Below are positions 7,823 through 17,754 of a stretch of 44,365 nt of DNA, piece after piece. Source of the stretch: Saprospiraceae bacterium (GTDB lineage: Bacteria > Bacteroidota > Bacteroidia > Chitinophagales > Saprospiraceae); assembly GCA_020627985.1 (NCBI GenBank), contig JAHDFV010000004.1, positions 1 through 44,365 of the forward strand. Reading direction: 5' to 3'. The notes under the pieces are model-generated. The model searched no databases. It worked only from the letters and a program-made list of their open reading frames with translations, and was not told the origin of the DNA. The number at the start of each line of letters is the position of its first letter. The stretch's first letter is position 1. A program made the position numbers and the translations under genes.

Positions 7823-10800
7823 TTAATGTTTCATAATTTCATTTCTTAGGTTTTCATCTAATCCTGCATACAGGATTAATTTAAATTCTTTAGGTGTAAT
7901 ATTTATATCATTTGAAAAACCAGTTCTTAAATCAGTTAAAGTCGCTTTGAGATCATATAATCGAATCACTTTCATGACTTCTTTAGCACTTTTTTTCCCA
8001 AGAGTCTCTATTTCAACTCTTATGGGTAAAGGAGTTTGATGCGACCTATAAAATAAATGAATTCCTCTTTCTCCTTTGATTATTTCATGTAAAGAATGTG
8101 CTTCAGCTGTTATCGTTTTATGAGAATGATTTACTTCAAATTGTACTTCAGCATCTTTAAAATAATCCAAAACTATTTGCATTAAAAACTTGATTTCTTT
8201 TTCTCCAGTACCTTCGATACAAGAAGAAAATCTCATGGTGACTATATCTGATTGTTCATCTAAGAAACCTTTAGCAAATAGTCCAATAAATGCCACATCT
8301 AAATAATTGTCTAAAAATTCTGAATTTAAACTATCAAATTGATCAGATGCTAATCTATAAAATTCATTTAATTCTGTTAAAGCTTGTTCTTGAAAAAGCT
8401 TATCTTTTAATAATTGCCTATAGCCTTTGGTTGAAGCAGCACTCTTTTGCATATAGCTTCCTAATCCACCACCTTTTAAACGTAAAGGAATAGCAGGACC
8501 ACCTTTGAAATAATTATCCCTGAAACCCAACATCGTATCTTTTACTTTATCTTTTATGTTGAGTAATTTATCTTTAAAATCATAATATTGCCAATCTAAA
8601 TCACTTTCGTTACTAGAAATAACAATCATTTCTTCTTTATCTTTTTGTCGATCTTCGAAAGACAGTATTTTCCGTTCTATTCGTTCTATTGTCCGTAATA
8701 AATTCCCATAGAATTTTTTACCTTTTTTCTCTTCAGGCAAATGGGGTATCCATTCTTTTTGACCTGTTGGAATAAAGTCTAATGGTGTTATTCTGGGAAT
8801 CAATTTATTATTTTCAAGGAAAATATCCATGATTACAGGCGTCTCAGAATCTGCTTGAAGCAATTGTTCTGCTGATAAAGCTGTTAGGTCTTTTTCTATT
8901 TGACGTTTAAGCGCTCTACCGCCCATTTTCTCATCAAAACCTCTTCCTGAAACCCAGGCTAAAGCTTCTTTAGAAATATTGAGGATTGTTGTTCTACGAA
9001 CGAATCCATCTCTTTTTAATAGTTCATTGATTTGCAGACGAGCAATACCTAGAATATGCTTTTGAGTCAAAGGCTGGAAAATGACAATTTTATCAATTCT
9101 ATTGATAAATTCAGGACGGAATCTATTTTCCATCGCTTTTCGATAAACTGCATCAATTTCTTTTTGATCTGGCTCAAAACCTATTCTTGAAGAAACTTGA
9201 TCTGCTCCGATATTAGATGTCATTATTATCACGGTATTAGAAAAATCTACCGTTCTTCCTAGGCTATCTGTTAATCGTCCATCATCCAAAACTTGTAAAA
9301 GTAAATCATGTACTTTGGGATGTGCTTTTTCTATTTCATCTAACAATACTATTCCGAAAGGATTATATCTTACTTTTCCAGTTAATTGACCTTCCGGATT
9401 GCTGGCATCACCAATTAATCTAGCAACTGCAGTATGATCTATAAATTCATTCATATCAAAGCGCATCAAATGATCTGCACTACCCACCATGAAATCTGAA
9501 AGAACTTTAGCTGCTTGAGTTTTACCTACTCCAGTTGGTCCAATAAACATGAAAGATCCTTTCGGTTTATTGGCATTAATTAAACGAGATTTAATTCCAT
9601 GAATGACTTCTGTTAAGGCTTTTACTGCATCTTCTTGCCCAACTAATTGCCTATTTAATTCTCGTTCAACATCATTTTCATTAAACGTGATATTTTCATC
9701 AGTAATCAAAGAAGTTAAGCCAGAATAATCTTCAAATTCTTGCTCTACTTCAGCAATATCAATGGTATTAAATTTATACTTAATTGCCATTTGATTTAAT
9801 AACTGCATCACTCCTCCAGGCAAAGCTCTTCTTTTAAAATAGTTTCTATGTATCGAAAACAATTTATAAATAGCATGTGAAGAAATTTTACATCCATATT
9901 CTACTTCTAATAATTTTCTCCTTTGTAAAACCATTTTAACAGCATCTTCCATTTCGGGTTCTGCAATTCGAATAACTCTAAATAAATCTGCAAATTTTCT
10001 ATCTTTTTCTTGTATGATTTTCCATTCTTCAGGAGAAGCAACAAGAATGGTTTGAATGATTCTTTTTTCCAAATACGGCTTTAAAACATCGCTTAAAGTC
10101 ATGTCATTTTGTGAAGATTTGCCAATCCTCAATAATGCAACTGCATTATCAAAAAATAAAATATCTGAGGATCGATCTTTGTTTTTCTTCAGTCCTTTTC
10201 TTCTGTTTTTTACATGTTTAAGAATGGCTTCGAAACGCTTTTGCCACATACCTACAATACTCATTCCAGCGATGATTCTTGTTGGGTCTACAAACCAAAC
10301 TTTTTTGAGTTTCTCTGGCTCGATCCTCTCTTTATCCCTTAAATACCTGTAAAGTGATTCATGTAAAATACTTTTTTTACCAACTCCTTCTTTTCCGACT
10401 AAAACGAATGGTGTATTTTCTGATGAAAAAATAGCTCCTCCTATTTTATCAACTAATTCTTCTCTATACCAAGCTGTCAATAATTCAGAAGGATATTTTT
10501 CATTAAGATCCTGTCCGACTTTAGCAATTTCTACACCGCCATCAAAATCAGATTGAGATCCAAAACCAGCAAAGAAAATTGATGACAAATCTTGTTCAAA
10601 TGGATATTTTTGTTCCCCTAATTTAATGGTTGTTTTAATCGATGACTTGAATTCTGTCTTATTGGCATAATAGTGATCCATGTCTAATTGATTACCTCCA
10701 TCCCATTTTTTATAATTAGATAAGGTCTTTTCAATAACTCTACTGGCTTCTTTTTCAATATTATATTTTCCATTTTCATTTTTTTGAACCTGGAACATGT

Positions 10801-11152
10801 AATTATTAAAATTGGGTAAGAAAATGTATTTCTTATTTTTTAATTCAAAAACGACATAAGAAAACAAACCTTTTACATATTGTTTACCAATATTAAATTC
10901 AAATTGTTTTAAGACATATTTTAATTCAGGATGAAATCTAAACCATAAATAATTGGGTAGATTGGGCCTTGTTAAGGTAAAGTTTTGAAAATAATATTTG
11001 AGTTCTTGTTTAAAAGTAGATTCCGCTTTTTCAAATCTTCGGTGTGTAACAATAGGAAATGAGAAAAATAGTGGTCGAATCTGATAATGTAGTTTCCCTT
11101 CTATTTTTACTTGCTGTACAATGACAGGCACATCCATTGTTATTTGGCTCAT
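7823..11152 (-). CDS. Hsp100/Clp-type double AAA+ ATPase with release-factor-like C-terminal domain
   Basis: D2: FIGPTGVGKT, VLLDEIEKAHPKVHDLLLQVLDDGRLTDSLGRTVDFSNTVIIMTSNIG, ClpB-type D2-small domain. D1: degenerate GKEGVGKK and FFDN. C-terminus: EGTGEKEIKFLMQIVLDYF...IIKGERGIHLFYRS...VIRLYDLKATLTDLRTG, resembling RF1/RF2. Confidence 0.9.
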   Translation of the reverse strand: MSQITMDVPVIVQQVKIEGKLHYQIRPLFFSFPIVTHRRFEKAESTFKQELKYYFQNFTLTRPNLPNYLWFRFHPELKYVLKQFEFNIGKQYVKGLFSYVVFELKNKKYIFLPNFNNYMFQVQKNENGKYNIEKEASRVIEKTLSNYKKWDGGNQLDMDHYYANKTEFKSSIKTTIKLGEQKYPFEQDLSSIFFAGFGSQSDFDGGVEIAKVGQDLNEKYPSELLTAWYREELVDKIGGAIFSSENTPFVLVGKEGVGKKSILHESLYRYLRDKERIEPEKLKKVWFVDPTRIIAGMSIVGMWQKRFEAILKHVKNRRKGLKKNKDRSSDILFFDNAVALLRIGKSSQNDMTLSDVLKPYLEKRIIQTILVASPEEWKIIQEKDRKFADLFRVIRIAEPEMEDAVKMVLQRRKLLEVEYGCKISSHAIYKLFSIHRNYFKRRALPGGVMQLLNQMAIKYKFNTIDIAEVEQEFEDYSGLTSLITDENITFNENDVERELNRQLVGQEDAVKALTEVIHGIKSRLINANKPKGSFMFIGPTGVGKTQAAKVLSDFMVGSADHLMRFDMNEFIDHTAVARLIGDASNPEGQLTGKVRYNPFGIVLLDEIEKAHPKVHDLLLQVLDDGRLTDSLGRTVDFSNTVIIMTSNIGADQVSSRIGFEPDQKEIDAVYRKAMENRFRPEFINRIDKIVIFQPLTQKHILGIARLQINELLKRDGFVRRTTILNISKEALAWVSGRGFDEKMGGRALKRQIEKDLTALSAEQLLQADSETPVIMDIFLENNKLIPRITPLDFIPTGQKEWIPHLPEEKKGKKFYGNLLRTIERIERKILSFEDRQKDKEEMIVISSNESDLDWQYYDFKDKLLNIKDKVKDTMLGFRDNYFKGGPAIPLRLKGGGLGSYMQKSAASTKGYRQLLKDKLFQEQALTELNEFYRLASDQFDSLNSEFLDNYLDVAFIGLFAKGFLDEQSDIVTMRFSSCIEGTGEKEIKFLMQIVLDYFKDAEVQFEVNHSHKTITAEAHSLHEIIKGERGIHLFYRSHQTPLPIRVEIETLGKKSAKEVMKVIRLYDLKATLTDLRTGFSNDINITPKEFKLILYAGLDENLRNEIMKH

Positions 11153-11335
11153 CTAGTCTTTTATTTAAAAAAAGAGGGGAAATTAATAAAAAACAATAAT
11201 GAATTAAACTAATTCAACGTTTCTCTTTTTATAAGATTGGACTAACTTTAGACATTCATTTGAATTTTATCGTTTATTCTACTTTTTAATTGTAATTATA
11301 AAGACTCCTATTAACAGCGTACATAACTATATTTT

Positions 11336-14300
11336 ATGAGAAATTTTTTGTTCTTCCTGCTTTTAATTCTTCCCTGTATTCTCATTGCTCAAGAAGAAAA
11401 AGAAGCCCCTAAATATCAAAGTTTATTTTGGAAAATAGAAGGTAAAGGTATGTCTGCCCCATCCTATTTATATGGCACTATGCATGTGAGTCATAAAATT
11501 GCTTATCATTTGAATGATGAATTCTATGAAGCAATACAAAAAGTGGATCAAATTGCATTAGAAACAAATCCTGACGATTGGATGGATCAGATGATTGAAA
11601 ATAATAAAGGAGGTTATAGACAGAATGAACCGTTATATGATTTTTTTGTACCCTCTTTTATAGAAAAAGAAAATTTCAAATACATCTTAAAACAAAATAA
11701 TGATATTGTAAATGGTATCCTTTATAGAAATAGTGATGCACAGCAGAATTATCAGGAAGAAACGTATTTAGATATGTTCATTTATCAAGCTGGGGGCAAA
11801 TTAGGAAAACCAGTCCTTGCGTTAGAAGATTTAGAAGAAGCAGATGAGTTAGTTCAAAAAGCAAGTTTAAATTCTTATGATCCTAAAAGAGAATATTCTT
11901 CTTGGCTTAAAAAGAAGTTACAAGAAAAAGGGATTGTACAATTAATAGAAGAAGCATATCGAGATAAAAATTTAGATTTAATTGATTCTTTGAATTTTAG
12001 TTATTATCCAGAAAAATATAATCAATATATGCTGTATCAAAGAAACAGAAATATTGTTAATGCAATGGATACTGTCATGAAAAAAGGGACAGTATTTGTT
12101 GGAATTGGGGCAGCACATTTACCAGGAGAAAATGGAGTAATCGAGTATCTAAGAAACGAAGGATATACGGTTTCAGCTATCGAAGGAGATTTAACAAAAA
12201 AAGGAATTCAAATAAAAGAAAAATTAGAGAATAATTTTAAAAACAGAACTCACCTACCCTACACCACGAATGATAATTTTATTTCTCTGGAATTACCTGA
12301 TCAACTTTATGAGTTTAATTATAATGGAAATTCAGTAGGGCTGAGTATGGATATTACAAATGGCGCATATTTTTTAATTTTTAGAACGAGTAAATATTCT
12401 AATATATCTAAAGAAAAATTCGGTCTTGAAGAAATTGATGAAATGCTTTATGAAAATATTCCTGGAAAAATTGAACAGCAAAACAATATTACTTTTCAAG
12501 GATATCCTGCATTAGAAATAATTAATAAAACTAAGAGTGGAGAATATCAAAAATATTTAATTGTTGAAACACCATTAGAGATTATTACTTTTAAATTAGG
12601 AGGCAAAAAAGAATATGCTAAAACTTACGATAGTAAATTTTTTAAGCCTTTAAAGTTAAATCGTCAAAATAAAGCACTACAAAAAGTACAACCATTTTAT
12701 GGTTCTTTTTCAGTTGAAATGCCTGGCAGTCCGATATTATCTGGGAATAACGAATCTTCTTCGTTAGGGAATATGGTCGAAATTCAATCTATGGATAAAA
12801 ATAATGGTTATTATTTTGCAAAAGAATTGGTATATAATGATTTCAGATATATTGAAGAAGATGAATTTGAAGTTGAATATATTCATAGAATTTGGTATGA
12901 AAATATAGATACCAGTTTTCAAAAAATTGAAACTTTTCCTTATTCGAATGAAATATCTGCTCCTCATTCTTTTTCTAATTCTTCAACTCCTGATGGAAAA
13001 GATATTCGACTTTTTAGTATCAAAAAAGGTCCTCGATATTATTTATTAGGCACCGTCAATGTTGATAGTCTTTCTTCTGAAAAATATTTTTCTTCTTTAG
13101 AATTTATTCCTTATGTACATGAAGATGAATCTTATGAAATAAAAAATGATACCAGTTTATTTTATTCAGTTGTTTCTTCTGTAGAAGCACCTCCTTATGT
13201 AGATTATTATGGTGCTCGTAAAGATGAAGATACAATATTAGCTAAATATCAAAATGCGACGTATAAAACGCCTTATAAAGAATTAATAAATGTTTCTTAT
13301 AACAAGTATCATAGTTATTATGAAATAGAACATGTTGACTCTATTTGGAATAGAATTCAACGTAGATGGACTTCGTATGATTATATACTTAGTGATCAAA
13401 AAGAAGGAATAAATGAAGAAGGGCAACCTTATTTTTCTATGAATATATCAAGAGAAAATTCTCAAAAAATTATTCATAATTATTATTGTCTAAATTACGG
13501 TGTCATGTATTTAATACAATATGATTCGTATAAAGATGCTCCTCCTTCTGCTTTTATAGATACTTTTTTTAATACATTCCAGTTAGTAGATACTCTAATT
13601 GGGAGAAGTCCTTTACATACTAAATCTCAATTGTTTTTTGACAATATATACAGTACAGATAGTTTAACTCGAGATCAAGCTTTAAAATCTTATAAATATA
13701 TAGATTTTAAAGCTGAGCATGTTTCTTCATTAATGAAAGTGATTCAAGATTTTGATTTTGAAGAAAAAGAGTTAAATATAAAAATTGGTATATTAGAAAA
13801 ACTCGGGCAAATAGAAGACAAAAGAGTTTTTCCTTTTTTAAAGAATTTATATTCGCAATCTGAAGATAATAGTTTGATACAATTAGAGGTAATTTATGCC
13901 TTGATTAAAAATCCGAATACGCAGAATTATAAATCAATTTTAGATTTATTAAAAACGGATATTCCATTATCATCTGAACGAACGATATATAATACTTTTT
14001 CCCCTTTAATGGATTCATTGGCTATTCCACATGCAAGTGTCATGTTTCCTGATTTACTTGAATATTCATCTATAAGTGAATATAAAACATGGATATATCA
14101 ATTAGCTACTAAATTAAAAAACAAAGGATATTTAAAAACTAAAATTTTAAAAAAATACAAGCAATTTTTAATTAATGAATTAACTATAGAATACAAACGT
14201 CAAAAAACTAAAGACATTAATAAAAAGGCGAATAATAGTTATAATTATTATTCAAGTAATAATCAATCTTCTTTATTAGATGAATACATTTCATTATTAG

Positions 14301-14902
14301 CTCCCTTTCATTCTGATCCAGAAATTAAAAAATTATTTAACAAAATAAAGACCTTAGAGAATGCTAGAGTTAAATCTATTTTAATTGCTCAATTAGCAAA
14401 GCACAATGGTGATTTAGATGAAACGTTGGTTCAATCTTTAGCAAGTAATCCTAAGACGAGATATGATTTTTATTCCAGCTTAAAGAAATTGAATCAAATT
14501 CAAAAGTTCCCAGAAGCATTTAAAAATCAACAAGCCATAGCCGAAGGATATTTAATAAAGGATTCTGGTTATCCTAAAATAGATAGCACTCAATTTTATA
14601 AAAAGATAATCATTCCTGAAAAGAAAAATGATTATGTCATTTATTTCTTTAAAACATTAAAGAAAGAGGATAATATTTCCGATAGCAAGAAAGAAATTAA
14701 TGAAGATGATTGGGGAATCCAATATATCGCTTATAAAGTTAAAGATCAGGAAATCATTACAAAAGATTATTATGATAAGTCGTCTTATGAAGAAATGGAT
14801 TTTGAAGATAAAAAAGAATTAAAAAAATACTTTAAAGAAATAAAGGATAAAATAAAATATAAGAAAAGGAAAAGGATTGGTTATTCTTACCCTTCTTATT
14901 AA
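11336..14902 (+). CDS. TraB/GumN family protein with long C-terminal helical (HEAT-like) extension
   Basis: Signal peptide; FWKIEGKGMSAPSYLYGTMHVSHK, DQIALETNPDDW, VFVGIGAAHLPGENGVIEYLRNEGYTVSAI are TraB/GumN signatures; C-terminal third rich in helical repeats (VFPFLKNLY..IQLEVIYALIKNP). Confidence 0.85.
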   Translation: MRNFLFFLLLILPCILIAQEEKEAPKYQSLFWKIEGKGMSAPSYLYGTMHVSHKIAYHLNDEFYEAIQKVDQIALETNPDDWMDQMIENNKGGYRQNEPLYDFFVPSFIEKENFKYILKQNNDIVNGILYRNSDAQQNYQEETYLDMFIYQAGGKLGKPVLALEDLEEADELVQKASLNSYDPKREYSSWLKKKLQEKGIVQLIEEAYRDKNLDLIDSLNFSYYPEKYNQYMLYQRNRNIVNAMDTVMKKGTVFVGIGAAHLPGENGVIEYLRNEGYTVSAIEGDLTKKGIQIKEKLENNFKNRTHLPYTTNDNFISLELPDQLYEFNYNGNSVGLSMDITNGAYFLIFRTSKYSNISKEKFGLEEIDEMLYENIPGKIEQQNNITFQGYPALEIINKTKSGEYQKYLIVETPLEIITFKLGGKKEYAKTYDSKFFKPLKLNRQNKALQKVQPFYGSFSVEMPGSPILSGNNESSSLGNMVEIQSMDKNNGYYFAKELVYNDFRYIEEDEFEVEYIHRIWYENIDTSFQKIETFPYSNEISAPHSFSNSSTPDGKDIRLFSIKKGPRYYLLGTVNVDSLSSEKYFSSLEFIPYVHEDESYEIKNDTSLFYSVVSSVEAPPYVDYYGARKDEDTILAKYQNATYKTPYKELINVSYNKYHSYYEIEHVDSIWNRIQRRWTSYDYILSDQKEGINEEGQPYFSMNISRENSQKIIHNYYCLNYGVMYLIQYDSYKDAPPSAFIDTFFNTFQLVDTLIGRSPLHTKSQLFFDNIYSTDSLTRDQALKSYKYIDFKAEHVSSLMKVIQDFDFEEKELNIKIGILEKLGQIEDKRVFPFLKNLYSQSEDNSLIQLEVIYALIKNPNTQNYKSILDLLKTDIPLSSERTIYNTFSPLMDSLAIPHASVMFPDLLEYSSISEYKTWIYQLATKLKNKGYLKTKILKKYKQFLINELTIEYKRQKTKDINKKANNSYNYYSSNNQSSLLDEYISLLAPFHSDPEIKKLFNKIKTLENARVKSILIAQLAKHNGDLDETLVQSLASNPKTRYDFYSSLKKLNQIQKFPEAFKNQQAIAEGYLIKDSGYPKIDSTQFYKKIIIPEKKNDYVIYFFKTLKKEDNISDSKKEINEDDWGIQYIAYKVKDQEIITKDYYDKSSYEEMDFEDKKELKKYFKEIKDKIKYKKRKRIGYSYPSY

Positions 14903-14937
14903 TGAAATGATTTAAGAGATTAATTCTGGTTTTCTTT

Positions 14938-14971
14938 ATAAAAGTCATCCTATTTCAAGGATGGCTTTTAT
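14938..14971 (+). terminator. Rho-independent-type terminator after the TraB/GumN gene
   Basis: ATAAAAGTCATCCT-atttca-AGGATGGCTTTTAT, 14-bp stem with one wobble, followed by T-rich sequence. Confidence 0.75.
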
Positions 14972-15053
14972 GTTTTATTAAAGACTTAAAGAAAAAAATT
15001 ATGAAATTTTATGGAATCTAGATTCTTTTTTCGTCTATGTACTAAAATAGAAG

Positions 15054-15758
15054 ATGAAAAAGTCATATCAAAAATTGAATACAGGGATCAAATTTTGGGC
15101 TGAAGAAGATCGTCCTAGAGAAAAATTACTTTTAAAAGGGAAGTTAAGCTTAAGTGATGCTGAATTACTTGCTATTTTAATTGGCTCAGGATCTAGAGAA
15201 GAAACTGCCGTGAGTCTATCTCAAAAGATATTGCAATCACAAGAGAATAGTCTTCACCAATTAGGCAAAAGCTCCGTTAGTGATTTACAACAATTTAAAG
15301 GAATTGGTGAAGCAAAAGCTATATCAATTGTAGCAGCAATGGAATTGGGAAGGAGACGGCAATTATCTCCTATAAAAGATAAACCTCAAATCCGATCTAG
15401 TAAAGATGCTTATCAGGTTTTAGCTCCAATAATTTCAGATTTACCACATGAAGAATTTTGGATATTATTATTAAATCGGGCAAACAAAGTAATCGGAAGA
15501 GAACGTGTAAGTATAGGTGGTGTAGCAGGAACTGTGGTGGACGCTAAAATAATTTTTAGAAAAGCACTATCTTCTCTGGCCTGCGGAATAATACTTTGCC
15601 ACAATCATCCATCAGGAAGTTTACATCCAAGTCAAGCTGATTTAGATATCACACAAAAATTAAAAAAAGCTGGTCAAAACTTGGAAATCAATGTTTTAGA
15701 TCATTTAATTATTTCAGAAATGGGATATTTTAGTTTTGCAGACGAAGGGAAGTTATAA
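15054..15758 (+). CDS. radC: RadC family JAB/MPN domain protein
   Basis: DRPREKLLLKG...LSDAELLAILIGSGS, and HNHPSGSLHPSQADLDITQKL ending in the JAMM motif. Confidence 0.95.
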   Translation: MKKSYQKLNTGIKFWAEEDRPREKLLLKGKLSLSDAELLAILIGSGSREETAVSLSQKILQSQENSLHQLGKSSVSDLQQFKGIGEAKAISIVAAMELGRRRQLSPIKDKPQIRSSKDAYQVLAPIISDLPHEEFWILLLNRANKVIGRERVSIGGVAGTVVDAKIIFRKALSSLACGIILCHNHPSGSLHPSQADLDITQKLKKAGQNLEINVLDHLIISEMGYFSFADEGKL

Positions 15759-15772
15759 ACTAGAGAAAAGAA

Positions 15773-15780
15773 GTATCTTT
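15773..15780 (+). promoter_or_regulatory. Putative Bacteroidota -7 element (TAnnTTTG)
   Basis: TATCTTTG 28 nt upstream of the ATG at 15808; no clear -33 TTTG at canonical spacing identified. Confidence 0.35.
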
Positions 15781-15807
15781 GTTGCTCGAACATTCCGATA
15801 GAATTGT

Positions 15808-17585
15808 ATGTTTGAACAAGGTATGGATAAAACAGAAAACAGTACAAAATTCGATATTGTCTTGTTGAAGAGAGTAATTCAACTCGCTAAACCGTATCGT
15901 TTTATTTTTATCACTACTGCCCTATTGGCAATATTCCTTGCACCTGTTTCTGTCTTAAGACCTTACCTTATACAATACACTGTTGATCATCATGTATTAG
16001 ATTTTAATTATAATGGTTTAGTTAAAATGATTTTTATTTTAATAGGCGTTTTGTTTTTACAAGCGTTTATGAGATACTCTTTTATTTTTTCTGCGAATCT
16101 TTTAGGACAATCTGTAATCAAGGATTTAAGAGTTAAAGTTTTTCAACACATTTCTCGTTTTAATTTAAAATATTTTGATCACACTCCTGTGGGACGATCA
16201 ACAACAAGAACCATTAGTGATATTGAAACCATTAATAATATATTTAGCAATGGTGTGATTACGATTATTGCTGATGTTTTGACTTTGATTGTTATACTTT
16301 TTGTGATGTTTACAACGAGCTGGAAATTAACGGCTATTTGTTTGACCACTATTCCCTTACTCATAATTGCGACATATATTTTCAAGGAAAAAGTAAAATC
16401 TGCATTCGAAATTGTAAGAACACAGATCTCGAATATGAATGCCTTTCTGCAAGAAAGGATTACTGGAATGCGAATTGTTCAAATTTTTAATGCGGAAGAA
16501 AAAGAGCTTAAAAATTTCAATGAGATTAATCAAGAATATACTAATGCCAATATAAATACCATTTTATATTATTCCATCTTTTTTCCCGTTGTCGAAATTT
16601 TATCTGCTTCATCTTTAGGATTAATGGTTTGGTGGGGAGCAAAAGGTGTTTTAAGTAACGAAGTATCTTTGGGAGTCTTAATTGCTTTTCCGATTTATCT
16701 GGGAATGTTATTTCGGCCAATCAGAATGTTAGCGGATAAATTTAATACTCTTCAAATGGGGCTTGTCGCTTCTAATCGAGTTTTTAATGTTTTAGACAAC
16801 CAATCTTTCATTAAGAATGAAGGAAAAATTCAACCATCATCCCTAGAAGGACATATTAAATTTGAAGATGTAGATTTTGCTTATGATGATGAGAATTACG
16901 TTTTAAAGAATATTAATTTTGAATTAAAAGCTGGAGAAACTATGGCAATTGTGGGTAGTACTGGCTCTGGAAAAACCACGATTATTAATATTTTAAATCG
17001 TTTTTATGAAATTAATAATGGAATTATAAAAATAGATAGTACTCCCATTCAAGAATACGAACTCTTTGCTATGAGAAAACGATTAGCAATGGTTTTACAA
17101 GATGTATTTCTCTTTTCTGGCTCTGTTTTAGAAAATATAACATTAAGAGATCATTCTATTACTAAAAAACAAGTCATTGCCTCAGCTAAATTAATTGGTG
17201 CTCATGAATTTATAGAAAAATTACCGAATGGTTATGAATACCAAGTCATGGAAAGAGGTGCTACTTTATCTATGGGGCAACGACAATTAATCTCATTCGT
17301 TAGAGCCTTAGTTTTGATCCAGACATCTTAATTCTTGATGAAGCTACTTCATCTATAGATCCTGAAACTGAAGCTATTATTCAATATGCTATAGAGCGTT
17401 TAATTGAGAAAAGGACTTCTATTATTATTGCCCATCGCTTATCTACGATTCGACATGCAGACACCATAATGGTTCTAGATAAAGGCCAAATTAAAGAAAT
17501 GGGTAATCATGAATCACTTCTTCAAATTAACGATGGTCATTATAGAGAACTCTATGAAATGCAATTTGATAAGGTTAACCCATAA
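15808..17585 (+). pseudogene. ABC transporter permease/ATP-binding protein (MsbA/MdlB-like), frameshifted just before Walker B
   Basis: TM domain plus NBD ([31 protein letters not shown]), then frame breaks to VLIQTS*. Another frame continues [57 protein letters not shown]...DKVNP* to 17585. Restored by one extra T at GTTTTGATCC (17320-17329). Confidence 0.88.
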
Positions 17586-17754
17586 TTAATGACAATTAAT
17601 GTCACAAAGTGTAAGAATTAAACAATTTTGGCTACAATTAAATATATAGATTATATATATTTGTCTCCCTCCAAAAAATTAAGATTCATTCATATACAAG
17701 TATTTTAAGATTCAGCAAATCTTTGATGCTTTATTTATCACAAAATAATTTTTC

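Noticed and set aside
15054-15758. radC as a marker of a mobile element or antirestriction island
   Set aside because: No integrase, transposase, tRNA or direct repeats around it; looks like the chromosomal full-length RadC.
17315-17335. Programmed ribosomal frameshift in the ABC transporter
   Set aside because: Only a 4-T run, with no slippery heptamer or clear downstream structure; an indel or sequencing error is simpler.
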